From: Aurifilum marmelostoma
Taxonomy: Eukaryota > Ascomycota > Sordariomycetes > Diaporthales > Cryphonectriaceae
Assembly (NCBI GenBank): GCA_027559495.1
Contig: JAMXSV010000003.1
Coordinates: 3,038,001 to 3,102,000 of the forward strand
DNA: 64,000 nt
Reading direction: 5' to 3'
The notes under the pieces are model-generated. The model was not told the DNA's origin. It did not search any database and saw only the letters and a program-made list of their open reading frames with translations. Positions 1-11,227 of the stretch are shown piece by piece (the stretch's first letter is position 1; each line of letters starts with the position of its first letter). The position numbers and the translations under genes were made by a program.

Positions 1-44
1 CCAAATATTTAATGACCAACCTGCTCATCACCATCACCACGCAG

Positions 45-1613
45 CATCTCCTCCTTCCTGGCTGGCTACGACTCTGGCATCGCCGGTGGGATCCTGACCT
101 TCAAGCCCTTCATCAGGGACTTCCAGACGGGCGGCGCATCCGAGGTCAGCTCTCTCACCGTCGGCCTCGAACAGCTCGGATCCTTCCTCGCGGCCTTTGC
201 CACGTATCCCATCACCAACGCCATCGGCCGGAAATGGACCATCATCGGCGCCACCACCATCTTCTGCATCGGCGTCATCATCCAGGTGTCGCCCACGAGG
301 TCCCTGGCGGGCTGGTACGTCGGCAGGATCATCGCTGGCATCGGCATGGGCGGCCAGAGCGTCGTGGTGCCCATGTACTCTGCCGAGATGACGCCCAAGG
401 AGATCAGGGGCCGCTGCGGCTCCTTCTACCAGTGGATGTACACGTGGGGCGTGCTGCTGGCGTACTGGCTTGACTACGGCGTGGCCAACAACCCAGACAT
501 CGCGGCCAGGTCGGCCGAGTGGCAGATCCCCGTGGGCCTCGAGCTGGTGGCCGCGGGGATCATGCTCCTGGGCTGCTTCACGCTGCCCGAGTCCACGCGC
601 TGGCTGCTGTCGAGGGGCCGCAGCGACGAGGCCTGGAGCTCCCTCTGCTGGATCCGCGGCTCCTCGGACGACAGGACCCAGGACGAGTTCAGCGAGACCC
701 AGCTCGGCCTGCGCGCCGAGGAGGCCGCCAGGGAGTCCTTCTCGTACAGGGAGCTGCTCGAGCCCGCCAACCGCCTGCGCTTCTTCATCGGGCCCATGCT
801 CTTTGTGTTCCAGAACGCCACGGGCAGCAGCGCCCTGGCCGTGTTTGCCCCGCAGTACTTCAAGCTGCTCGTCGGCAGCAGCGGCACGCGCGACCTGCTG
901 CTCACGGGCCTGTTCGGCGCCGTCAAGGTCATCTCGTGCACCTTCTTCATCTGGGTGCTGGCGGAGCGGTTCGGGCGCCGCACCTTGTTGACGGGCGGGT
1001 CGGCGCTGATGGCCATCTGCATGCTGGTCACTGCTCTGATTGTGGACGAGATCCCGACGCAGTCCAACTCGACCGTCACCAATGCCGGCAGGGCGACTGT
1101 GGCTATGATCTATCTGGACATCATGGTGAGTTCTGAGAGCTAATCACCACTCTGTGACTCACTACTTAATGGATATCTACTGTACCTTACATGAAGCTAA
1201 CCAACGTCTCGTCTCTTCATTATGAACAGATCTACAACTGCTCATGGGGCCCCGTACCTTGGGCCTACGCCCCCGAGATCTTCCCGACGCGCATCCGGGC
1301 CATCGGTCTGGCGACGGCTATGCTCGCCCACTGGGCCACCTCGGTCTGCTTCTCCATCGCCAGCCCCTACATGATCTCCAACGTAGGCGCCAACACGTTT
1401 CTCATCTTTATGGGCTTTGACATCCTCGCCACCATCTTCTGTTTCTTCTTTGTGCGCGAGACAAAGGGCAAGAACCTCGAGCACGCGGCCGGCACGGAGT
1501 GGCAGGTGGCGGAGAAGTCGACCTCGGACACGGAGAACGGGAAGGCGATGGAGCTGATCGAGGCTCATGATGCTTTCAGCCCTGCTTTTAAGAGGGGAAA
1601 GCATCATGCTTGA
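45..1613 (+). CDS. MFS sugar-porter family permease (5' partial)
   Basis: Membrane transporter of the major facilitator superfamily, sugar porter branch, probably at the plasma membrane and carrying a sugar or quinate-like substrate. Coding exons run 45-1125 and 1230-1613, joined by a 104-bp GTGAGT...ACAG intron; a further exon or exons lie left of the window, because position 45 follows an acceptor (CACGCAG) and an in-frame stop lies just upstream. Visible hallmarks are GYDSGIAGG in TM1, NAIGRKW after TM2, GRIIAGIGMGG, LPESTRWL before the central loop, ERFGRRT, the PEIFPTRIRA segment after TM10, and a RETKG form of the usual PETKG near the C-terminus. About 487 residues are present, so only the N-terminal tail and part of TM1 are missing. 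The similarity resembles quinate permeases, but the substrate cannot be read from the sequence. Confidence 0.88.
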
Positions 1614-4238
1614 GGTGGAAGGCTGGCCTTGTTGTTGTTGTTGATGGAAGGCGGATAGTGATGAGCCCCAGTGGTTTGTCAACAATGAACTGACTATCCC
1701 ATTGTTACTCTCCAACGTTGTGCTGATGAGGACCACTCCGGCACTATGTAATTATATACATAGTTTTGCGAGCGAAAATCGGTCGACTGAAGACAAATAT
1801 CTCTTGCTGTTGTCACTATATCATGCCATGTTGAATGACGTTTCTCTGTCTTTGTGTTGAGTAATTATTATTATTATCAAGAGTATGCTTTGTGAATACT
1901 ATAGACGATCATTAGTAGAATAGAACATTAAAGACAAGTACCGCAACATGTTCCAGAAAATGAAGCCTGTAATCAGAGGAAGTTTTATTCAACGCAGGGA
2001 AGACAACAATAATAATACAAAAACATGGGCTAATTAGGTAGCACTCTGCTCGGAATGGCACCTTTCTGGATCTGGACCACCAGATTAATACCACCAAACG
2101 AGCAACCAATAGAGAATAAAATAATCAAGGGCGTCGTAATCTTTTCGCGGCTGAAGGACTAGGTTTTGACGGCGACGGCATCCAGGGGGAGGGCAGGACA
2201 AGCAAGGCCTTGATTCCTTATATATCCCATATACTACTGCCTTGGCCAAGGTCCTGATGGTAATTAGTGGACCCCTTTGAATCATTCCCTCCCACATACC
2301 GCGCACGTCCGCTATGGGAACAGCCTTAGGGTTCCATGGCAATATAAGCATCACTCAGCCATCTGCAGTGGCTTTTCAGACGCTATGACCAAAGCATATT
2401 CTACAGCAGGTTCGAGTCAGAGTGTCTCAATCATCAGGGGAAAAAAAACGTGCTATATGACTCTGCTGTGGAGGTATTCATCATGGCCCGCCCTTGTAGA
2501 CGCCGACAACAAGCCAAGCCGTCCTTCTCCATCTGGAGACCTCAACGCCAAGACCTTGCGTTCCATAGCAGTACGCGTCCCTCTCACCAGACAAGGCGGT
2601 ACACGGGTTGAGACCTGGCCCACCGAGCAACGTATATACTCCCCCCCCGCCCCCTTCCTCTTGCCACACCCCACGCCCAGCAGCCCTATCTTTGAAGGAT
2701 GATAGTCTCTTATCGTGTACAGACTCGTCTCAGCGTTATTGACAGCCAAATAAAGCCTGCAGGACATTAAATCCGTAAGTAAAAAAGTTATACTGTAGGT
2801 AGCGATCAAGACAAGCTCAAAGTAGACGTCCGGAGAGCTTCCATCTCAGCAGATCCCATCTTCTCTCGAAAGGGAAATCTCCATTTCGGTGTTCGTCCGT
2901 TTTATTGGGTCGTCAGGCAGGGTTTCTCTCCCTTTCATGAAGTGGATGCTGGGGGCCCTTGCTAGGTCTGGACTTGTGATGGACGTGGTGTACGTAAGAA
3001 GCATGCATAAATCTAGGGTTTGCATCTGGGTCCTTCAGTCGATTGCCTGGAGGAGCAGTCTGGTGGTCCTTATTGTGTGGCGCCTCCCTGACGAGAGGAC
3101 CGTCTCATTAAAGCTTGACTACTGCTCCTGGGATGATGGAGCAAAGAGTCAGTGATTGAATCTTTCCCCGGAGGAGGGGAGGGGCTGTGTTTTTTTTTAT
3201 TATAATTACTTTTTTCTTTTTCTTTTTTGATCTTGTCCTTCTGGACTTGGATGTGAGACGTAGCATTAACTGCTTTGACTCGAGATGTAGTATTCGGGTT
3301 CTGGATACATCAAGCTATTTCCCTTGAATCCAATCCGTAATTATAGATCAATGCTATATATACATACTATGCAGTATCAGAGTAGGACGACTAAGTAATC
3401 CAATAACCAACAAAGAGTGGAGTGAAAAAGAAAGTCGAGAAAACCATCATCACATGCCGGATCCTTCCACCGCTCTGATCCAAAACACAAGTCGATCATT
3501 ATACACAAGGGGAAAGACACGGCTTTCTCCTACAGCAGGGCGCCAAATCCAAACTTGACGCGTTCGCTGACGAGTATAGCTGTAGTGCTGCCCAGGGGGT
3601 GGGGGAGGGTCGCGGGCGGTGCAGCCATCGGGAGGCATCTCTCCCACATCCCGTGGCCCTTTTTGCAATTAAGCTTGTCCAGGCGACCTACCCTATTGTG
3701 ACGTTTCCCTGGCCCCAGGTTGACCAATCAGGTGTGATGCAAATCCAAGCCTCGACTCTGGACCCTCATGCCCTGCCTTGCAACATAGATACATAGTGAA
3801 GACATATGTGTAGGCAGCTTGCGTGGTCAGTGGGTCCGCCGGGGAAACAGCCACGGGAGACAGGACCCACGGAAGCAATTGCTGTGATGGTGATGGACCG
3901 TTTTTTGTTTCTGTGGCGTGGACGGAGGGAGAGGGAGCGAAACAACCCTATTCTTGTACCTTGTTCGTCTCGAAAATAGAGAAGGAGAGAGAGAGAGACA
4001 AGACAGAGTATGGAGCAGACATTGATTGTATATAAAGCCATGATGGCACTTCTCATAGACGACCTTCGTTTCATCTCCATCAGCAGCCTCGACTACAACT
4101 CCTTTGTCTGAAGGCAAGCGAACTTTCTCATCTTTATTTCCTCCCTCGTCATTCTTTAACGGTCCTATCTGTACATTTTGCACTCAGTCGCTGTCGATCT
4201 ATTTCTGCTGCTTGTTGTTTCCCAGCATCATCTTCGAA
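1614..4238. other. Intergenic region, no gene supported
   Basis: AT-richer spacer between the permease 3' end and the dioxygenase. The open frames here (for example 2277-2702 plus and 2453-2809 minus) overlap on opposite strands, have no family resemblance and no coding-like codon use. The last few hundred bases should hold the dioxygenase promoter, with a short GA tract at about 3984-3997 and a TATA-like element. Confidence 0.6.
4029..4036 (+). promoter_or_regulatory. TATA box candidate of the intradiol dioxygenase gene
   Basis: TATATAAA lies about 205 bp upstream of the start codon and is followed by a CT/CA-rich stretch typical of a fungal transcription start and leader. The position fits a promoter for the gene at 4239; no transcript data support it. 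Confidence 0.45.
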
Positions 4239-5526
4239 ATGGTTGCCTTCTCCAAACTCATGTCGGGCATGGCCCTTGTGGCCGGTGCCGTCGCCCACCC
4301 AGGCGAGCACCACGACAACGAGCACATACGCCGCGAGATCGAGGTCCGTGATATCCACGCGGCCCTCGGCGCCCGCGCCCTGTCCCAGTGCTCCAACTCG
4401 GCCACGGCCCGCCGCCTCAAGCAGCGCTCCGTGCAGCGCCGTGCCGACAAGGTCAAGGCGATCCGCGAGGCCCGCGGCATCAAGGCCAACCCCAAGAAGT
4501 TCCGCCGCGACCTGGCCGCCCTCGAGGAGTGGGAGACGGTCAACCACAACATGTCGGGCGTGTACGACTACGACATGTTCACGTCGCTCGAGACCGTCTT
4601 TGACGCCAACACCTCCTGCATCCTGGCCCCCGAGGTCACTGCTGGCCCTTACTACGTCGTGGGCGAGTACTTCCGCTCCAACGTCAAGGAGTCTCTGTAC
4701 TCGGAGGGCCTGGACATGTTCCTCGAGGTGCAGTATGTCGACATCAGCACCTGTGCTCCCGTGCCGGATGTTGCTGTTGATATCTGGAACGCCAATGCCA
4801 CTGGTGTTGTAAGCTATTGCCTTTTTCTTTTCTCTTGGTTCTTTCCTTCTCTTTCCTTTCCTTTTCTTGTTTTTAAGAACATCGCCTCTGTCATCTTTTG
4901 CTAACATTTCTTTCTCAACCCAGTACTCTGGTATCTACACTTCTGGAAACTATGCCGCCGACGGCGTCAACTCGACCTACCTCCGCGGTATCCAGCTGAC
5001 CGACCACGAGGGCGTCGCCTCGTTCGAGACCATCTTCCCCGGCCACTACGAGGGCCGCGCCACCCACACCCACCTGCTCGCCCACACCAACGTGACCCTC
5101 CTGCCCAACGGCACCATCTCCGTCTTCAACAAGCCCGTCTCCCACATCGGCCAGCTCTTCTACCCAGAGTCCCTCCGCTCCGCCGTCGAGGCCACCTCCC
5201 CTTACAACACCAACACCGTCGACATCACCTCCAACGACGACGACATGTGGTCCATCGTCCAGGCCGACTCCAGCTACGACCCTTTCCCCCAGTTCCTCTA
5301 CCTCGGCGACGACATCTCCGACGGCTTGTTCGCCTGGATTCAGATCGGCATCAACGCCACTGCCGACTACCAGAGTGACGAGTACTATGCCGTTGCTGGC
5401 TATCTCTCTGCCGATGGCGGCCATGCCGAGGAGAACGCCCTGAGTGGTGGTGGTGGTGATAGTGGCAACGGAACTGCTCCTTCTGGTGCCGCCCCCTCTG
5501 GCACTGCTGCCCCTACATCGGCTTAG
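4239..5526 (+). CDS. Secreted intradiol ring-cleavage dioxygenase-like protein
   Basis: Predicted extracellular non-haem Fe(III) dioxygenase that would open catechol-type rings between the two hydroxyls. Exons 4239-4808 and 4924-5526 are joined by a phase-0 GTAAGC...CCCAG intron of 115 bp, giving 390 residues. Residues 1-19 form a signal peptide ending near VAHP. A charged, Arg-rich propeptide-like stretch follows (about 20-105), then the dioxygenase core. Candidate iron ligands are the tyrosines of AGPYYV (138-139), a tyrosine just after the intron (Y191 or Y195), and the paired histidines of RATHTH (H238 and H240). The C-terminus is a Gly/Ser/Ala/Pro-rich tail with no obvious GPI signal. 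The start is the first ATG compatible with a signal peptide; the open frame extends further upstream but only through the leader. The family is common in wood- and plant-associated ascomycetes and differs from the cytosolic catechol dioxygenases. Confidence 0.9.
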
Positions 5527-6448
5527 AGAAGCCCTGTGGGGGTTGTGTTCGGAGAGATCAGCTCACTGGTGCTTTTGTGTTTGTTGGATGATAAAGCGTG
5601 CAGCGTTGTTTTGTTCTCAGTTGTATATTTTGTGTTATCTCCCTTGTATCAAGAACATGAACAGGTCGAGTCCGTTTAGAAGTATGGGCATTAGAGAAGC
5701 TCTGTGGAGACAGAATCTGAAGATGGGCTCTGGTACCGATGGTATACATCGATTTAGAATGAGCATTTGAGCTCGAGCAGCGCGTCCGGACTAGAAATCA
5801 GAGATTTGGCAAACGGCCATGCATATTCACTCCAGTTGGTTCCCTTTGCTTCGAGCGAACAAGTATTACGTGACAGGCACCTCTGACTCAACATAGAATA
5901 GCATTCCCTAACATTGCCATAAAAGACTCACGAGAACTGTGAATGAAAAAACCCTTTTTCAAGTCATGGTTGCCCTGGGCCTTGCAGATCCATTTACCGC
6001 TACCGTCAACGCCCCTTTTTCCCTCCTCGGGCCCAAAACTTCATGACTGGCTTGATTCGAATAATCACTCGCTGTGTGATGCGCACCGACAGCAGGCATA
6101 CAAATATGCTGTTAGTCGGCCTGATGACAAACAATCCATTGGGAAGACAATAGACTTGTGCGTAAGGGTAATTAATTAACATAGATCAAAGTACCTGCAG
6201 TGACCCCTTCGAGGAGACTGAATGGCATTGTACTAATATTATACGATTTCGAGTGTTAATAAAAAGGCTTCGCGCATCTCTTGGGTTGGAAATACGGATT
6301 ATTTTTATGTCGAAGCACAAGCCGTTGAAACGTAAACAAGTACCACGACGGTGTAGTCCAGAACACTCGCACGCAGTCTTTGTTTGTCAATGATTAATTA
6401 CTACAACATTACAACGAAAGAGTACAGTAGTAACAAAGACAACAACAA
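5527..6448. other. Intergenic region, nothing recognised
   Basis: AT-richer spacer. One short open frame (5943-6179 plus) shows no family resemblance. It holds the 3' region of the dioxygenase and the promoter of the next gene; I see no repeat or RNA gene. Confidence 0.6.
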
Positions 6449-7207
6449 ATGTGCACGATGTCCCGCCACAGGTCAGCCCACCACCATCAAAGCCATTACC
6501 GGCGACCATCTGTCGATTATGACCTCAACGTGTCCACGGCATACCGAGATCTGCCAGACTATAACAGCCCACAGGCAGCGGAGCCCATCAGGTATGCCAC
6601 CCGCGAGCACCACCGGGACGAACGGCGAAACACTGGGTACCGTACAAGCTCGGCAGGTCCAGGCATGTACTACCCACCACATGCATCTTCATACCTTACG
6701 ATGGGTGATCGTGCAGCGCCAATGGGTTATCCTCCGTCCCCGATGATGGGTTACCCTTCATCACAGATGGGATACTCTCCACGAATGGGATACGGTCCTC
6801 CTCCTCCTCCTTCCCCTTCCTCTCCTCCATACCCAGGCTATGCACCGCATACACCATGTCGGCGCTCATCACACCATGAATATAGTGATCACCACCACCA
6901 CCAGACACCAACAGCCAGAAGCACGAGGCGCGGGCCAAGTCTTCGAATCCGGCAACCAGCCTCATGCTGTCATCGGGATCCAGATCTGGACGCGCGAGTT
7001 ATGCAGTGGCTGAGCACACCATCTGCCTCAGGAAGTGGTGATGGTGATCACGAAGGGAATGATGAAGAGGAAGAGGGATACCATAGCGACCAGAATGGTG
7101 GGTCACCTCGCCTCCCGAGGGCGGCGCCGTCACCGCCTGCGCCTCCGTCGCAGAGTGAGTCGTCGGGTAACACTCGACCAAGCAAGAAGAGAAAGAGCCG
7201 GAGGTGA
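6449..7207 (+). CDS. Low-complexity His/Pro/Tyr-rich protein with MGY repeats
   Basis: Unrecognised protein of 252 residues in a single exon. It opens with a His/Arg/Ser-rich segment, then has four spaced MGY repeats leading into a polyproline run (about 92-125), a His-rich patch (about 142-151), an acidic run of Asp/Glu (about 200-210) and a basic KKRKSRR end that could act as a nuclear localisation signal. No globular domain or membrane segment is visible. A second ATG lies nine bases downstream and is an equally possible start. The composition suggests an intrinsically disordered protein. The open frame and an in-frame repeat structure argue that it is coding; the function is unknown. Confidence 0.55.
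   Translation: MCTMSRHRSAHHHQSHYRRPSVDYDLNVSTAYRDLPDYNSPQAAEPIRYATREHHRDERRNTGYRTSSAGPGMYYPPHASSYLTMGDRAAPMGYPPSPMMGYPSSQMGYSPRMGYGPPPPPSPSSPPYPGYAPHTPCRRSSHHEYSDHHHHQTPTARSTRRGPSLRIRQPASCCHRDPDLDARVMQWLSTPSASGSGDGDHEGNDEEEEGYHSDQNGGSPRLPRAAPSPPAPPSQSESSGNTRPSKKRKSRR
6722..6796 (+). repeat. Coding repeat, four MGY units
   Basis: Four copies of ATG-GG(T/A)-TA(T/C) followed by five to seven Pro/Ser/Met/Gln-rich codons, all in the frame of the surrounding gene. The unit spacing varies and is always a whole number of codons, so length changes would keep the frame. Confidence 0.6.
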
Positions 7208-7675
7208 AGGTATGAGGGTGGTGGAGATGCCAGAAGAGGACGAATCAGCTGAGGGCAATACTGAGTTGATTAGCTCTCCTACATTATTGAAACCAGTCAG
7301 TGAGAGAAAGTTCTACTGGCCTGGAGTGGAAGTAATTAACTATTGCAACACCATTTCGTGAGCTGTGTCGGGGCCTCTTCTCTGCTTTTCTACTATGCCC
7401 TTGTCGCTTTTCCTTGTCCCTTGATTTTCCTCTTTCCCAAGTCTAGCCAGATTCCTATTCTATCAATTTGAAAAGGTTCTGGAACATATTAGCAGAAATG
7501 TACTTTCACATAAAGACATATCATCTTAAATCATCATGGCCCCGAGAAATATAGCTAAAATACTTTCAATGTATGGTATCTCTTTGCCTCAAAAGGCGCC
7601 CAGGTGAAGACAAATACGAAATGGTCTGCACACCAGGGATTTCCACTCAGTGCAATACAGCTTTCAGACAGCCCC
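7208..7675. other. Short convergent intergenic spacer
   Basis: Lies between two genes that end towards each other. It contains AT-rich 3' flanks and nothing else that I recognise. Confidence 0.6.
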
Positions 7676-9121
7676 TCAATCATCCCAATCCTTCTCGACC
7701 TGCCACTCGTCTCCAGTTCCCAGCCCTGCGCCCGCAATCAGGTCACAGTCACGATGTCCCCACTTGCGTCGGAACACTTCCCTTCCCGCCTCGGTAATCA
7801 CGTCCATGCCCTCGGCCAGTCCTTCGGCAGGGTAATAGTAGGGCTCTCCTGCACCGCCGTGCTGTCCGCTCTGCCATGTGTTCCGGCCTCTATCGCCATG
7901 CTTGGCCCAGAACATCAGGTCCGACGCGTGCCGCAGCGACCAATAGTAGTCCAGATTAGGATCTGCCTTTTTCTCTCCACCTTCTTCATGGTCATCATTC
8001 TTCTCCTCGTTTACTCTTCTTGTTTTCTGCTTCGTCTTGCTTCCCCCGTCCCCATTGCCTTTTTCGTCTTCAGGCTCCGGCGGCGCGGGAGGGTTCGGAT
8101 CAACAATATCAGGCACCACTTCTGGAACCCGATAGAGTGCCAGCAGATCCACCAGTGTGCTGCTCGTGTCCGTGACCGTGCCCGCAGGTCGGTCCAGCAT
8201 GGTCCATTGGTCCATCAGCAGGCGGCTGTGCATGTCGCAGTCGGACAGGTAGTACGGTATCAGCGTGTCCCAGCCGCCCACGCTCTCGTACGCGGCCGGG
8301 TTGACCAGCGCCAGGTGGTCGTAGGCGAAGAAGCGCACGGCCCAGTGCTCGTCGTGCGCCCTGGCGTCGTGCAGGGCCTCGCAGCCCAGCTCGTAGACGG
8401 TCTTGTAGCCGGGCTGGTTGTAGGGCGGGGTGACGCCCTCGAGGCCGTCCTCGTAGGAGAGCGTGAGCACGTCCTGGTGGGACCAGAAGTAATAAGGCCA
8501 GCCGCGCGCCAGGGCGAGGTGGAGGAAGAAGTTCTGCAGCTGGGCAAAGGTGAGCAGCACGGGGGTCTGCACGACGTTGACGCCGAGGGCGGCGAGCTGG
8601 GTGTGGTTGAGGTAGAAGGGGTTCTGCAGCGTGAGCCTGTCGTGGGTGTTGGCCAGCTGCACGCCCGTGTTCTCGATCACGTAGATCTGCTCGGGCGGCC
8701 AGCCGGCGGTGATGTATGAGACCACGGCCTGCAGGAGGATGGGCCAGGTGCGCGTGAAGCCGATGAGGAGAGGCGGCGCGACGGGGAGGTCGTATTCTCT
8801 GTGGAGGTTCTTGCGTGGCTTGTTCCAGCTCGGGATGGGCGGTAGTCTTGTCGTCTCTGATGATGTCGAGAGGAGGGGGAAGGGGTCTTGGACTGGTGGA
8901 GGCGTGTAGGATGGCTTGGGTTTGTATCTTGGTTTTGCTGGCTCTGGGTCTGGTTTGGCTTTCACCAGATCTAACCACGAATCAACCCTGAGACTGGGTC
9001 TGCTAAAGTCGGCACGGAGAAAGAAGATGGTTGTAACCAAGACGGAGGAGACGAGCAGCAGCATCAGCAGCCGTCGGTTCGGGAGTTTGGGAGACATTGT
9101 GATCCAAGGGGCCCTCGTCAT
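7676..9121 (-). CDS. Type II membrane glycosyltransferase-like protein
   Basis: Single-exon protein of 481 residues. A short basic N-terminus precedes one hydrophobic helix (about residues 17-35), then a Pro/Lys-rich stem (about 50-110): the layout of a Golgi-type II glycosyltransferase. The luminal part has a region reading LLIGFTRTWPIL...VVSYITAGWP and an ENTG segment, as in nucleotide-sugar transferases of GT-A fold. It also has a DCD motif (D294, D296) in YYLSDCDMHSRLL that could bind the metal-sugar nucleotide. A charged low-complexity insert (about 330-385) follows, then a conserved-looking C-terminal block with DYYWSLRHASDLMFWAKHG. The ATG at 9097 is an alternative start. Donor and acceptor sugars are unknown. 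The family assignment rests on architecture and the DxD motif and is therefore moderate. Confidence 0.72.
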   Translation of the reverse strand: MTRAPWITMSPKLPNRRLLMLLLVSSVLVTTIFFLRADFSRPSLRVDSWLDLVKAKPDPEPAKPRYKPKPSYTPPPVQDPFPLLSTSSETTRLPPIPSWNKPRKNLHREYDLPVAPPLLIGFTRTWPILLQAVVSYITAGWPPEQIYVIENTGVQLANTHDRLTLQNPFYLNHTQLAALGVNVVQTPVLLTFAQLQNFFLHLALARGWPYYFWSHQDVLTLSYEDGLEGVTPPYNQPGYKTVYELGCEALHDARAHDEHWAVRFFAYDHLALVNPAAYESVGGWDTLIPYYLSDCDMHSRLLMDQWTMLDRPAGTVTDTSSTLVDLLALYRVPEVVPDIVDPNPPAPPEPEDEKGNGDGGSKTKQKTRRVNEEKNDDHEEGGEKKADPNLDYYWSLRHASDLMFWAKHGDRGRNTWQSGQHGGAGEPYYYPAEGLAEGMDVITEAGREVFRRKWGHRDCDLIAGAGLGTGDEWQVEKDWDD

Positions 9122-9782
9122 GACGGACCGAGTGTATGTGTGTGTTTTCTGTTTGCAAATACACTATTCATAGTATTGATTATACAAGTTGGCCTTGCAT
9201 CGTTACCGCATAGGGGAACGAGCGTCGGTGGTGTTGTATGGCCTTTGAGTCGGTGATGCAAAATCTCTTGTCCAAGATTGTGTGGTATTTCCCAATCAGG
9301 AATGTATATGCAAGAAAGTATGGAAGAATTATCGAATCATCGAGAGAGAAGAAGGACAACTTCTCGTGGCGAACAGTGATGCAGAAAAGAGGCGAGGACG
9401 ATAGTGAGACCCAGCGTCACTAGAAGACCACGGTCGAGGCTAATCCAGGGAAAAAGAGAGACAATGTCTCAGGGGGGGGGGGGATGAAAACAAGAAACAC
9501 AACTCTCAATGCTAATGGAATATGGGTAGGCGGTGGGTTTAGTACTGACTGTAGTACTCTCTAGGTTCTGTACCGCAGTTTAGAACAGACCAAGGCCCAC
9601 AAACACGGTACCCATACATCTGTCAGACAGGAACATCCTCTTGGATGCATCTATCTAATGCGCAAAGGCAAAAAGTCTCGTCATAATTAGGCTGAGGCTA
9701 TGTCACCGGGGGGGGGGGATGTCTCCCTGGCCCGCTTTGTGAGTGGCTGGCATAATCAGCCTCGGGAGGCAGGATTGGAACG

Positions 9783-9823
<41 letters not shown>

Positions 9824-11227
9824 GGGGTGATTGAGAACAATGGTGGTCCACAAAACGGCACAGCAGCGTCTGTGCCTCTATGAAAAGAGCGATCTTCATG
9901 ACGCAGCCACAGCAACCTGGCGATCAGGAAGGAGACGAGCACGGCAAGGCAAACCCAAAGAGGGAGGGAGAGATTGTGAGCATAGTGCTGGTCTCCATAA
10001 TTAACACACTACGTACACTAGGGTACTCAAGGCCAAAGCGTGGTGGGGAGAGCGTTCAAGACTATTATGTATATGAGCCGCCTAAATTGAAGAATTTGTC
10101 TGCAAGCTTGATTCTGCGCAAAAGCAAGACAGCAAGTAGCCTGTACGTTGTTGCTATGATATGAATCGGGCGCCTGCCAGTGCACGTGTGTGGCTACTCT
10201 GAGCTGGTATCCGAAAACGACATGTATCTCGCAGACATCGATTTCGGGAACACGTTGTTCTGACGTTAGAACGGGGCGGGATCAAGCTTAAGCTCACCCT
10301 GTATTCTTAAGCGAGCAGCTTGATAGTAACCCGAGCCAGCACACAGAACACAGAGCAGGCATTTGAAAGGACCATGTCAAGTAGGTCTCATGCCCCATCC
10401 ACAATTGGCTCTAACCATCACGCAGTGTCGTACCCCACTACTCCTTACTACATGGCTGAATCGGGTCCGAGGTGAATGCGAGCAATACAGGTTATAAGAA
10501 TTCCTCTGACCTGTCCATGTTCATTGGTTCGCCAGTAAGCAGGAGATCCATGCACGTGTAATGGGCACAAGTGGCATGGCGGTGCAAGAAAAAGTCCCAT
10601 ACTTGCCGAAGAGGCCGCTCTCATTTCAGGAGGACGGGCATTTCTGGCAGGAAGGAAAACCTGTTCTCACAGTACCATGTACATGGCCATCCTCAAATGA
10701 TGTACTTGCCTGTCGACTGGGATGGGAAAATCGGATCGAATTCTTGGTTGAGGCTGCTAGCAACGTCCCGCTGCTCCCGGGGCTGCTGCGGGTGGGTCGT
10801 AGCGTCGAGGAGCCGATGCTCCGGATGTTCGGTTACCCAGAACTGTTTTACGTCATGGATTCTCTTAAAATTAAAGTGTCTCGTAGCGTGAAGGCATCTT
10901 TTATACTTCACGCCTTGATATAACATCCATCGAGGAGAAGTTCGAGGCGTGTAGAGATTATTTTGGTCTAGAAATTCTAACAAACCTTCACCGACTGCGC
11001 CCCGTATTGCCTTCGACATGTTGTCGTCTAGGCGTGTAAGAGTAGCCGAAGACGGGTCCCACATCCCCTAAAAGAAGGACGTGCCAAGCAGACATGGGTG
11101 GACGCGATGAAACGTCGACTGTGGCGTTGGCCCTGATGAGCACATCCAACCTCTCTCCGCCCAAAAGCTCATAGTTCTCGGCTGGGACCTGGCGTTCACC
11201 GACAGAAAGTTTATCCACCCACGAAGC
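9122..11227. other. Intergenic region with a TG microsatellite and a coding-like minus-strand stretch
   Basis: The first half holds G-runs (about 9471-9482 and 9709-9718) and a TG repeat. The second half (about 10690-11220, minus) has two overlapping open frames with protein-like composition, one reading ELLGGERLDVLIRANATVD and the other LDDNMSKAIRGAVGEGLLEF. I cannot join them confidently or name a family. They could be a decayed gene, a spliced gene, or chance. Confidence 0.4.
9786..9820 (+). repeat. (TG)17 microsatellite
   Basis: An uninterrupted 35-bp TG tract between non-coding flanks. Confidence 0.95.

Noticed and set aside
12..473. 153-codon plus-strand frame at the window start
   Set aside because: It is an out-of-frame shadow of the MFS permease; the frame starting at 45 encodes the conserved TM1 and TM2 motifs.
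2277..2809. Overlapping 141- and 118-codon frames on opposite strands
   Set aside because: No family resemblance, low-complexity Pro/Gly ends, and no coding-like codon use.
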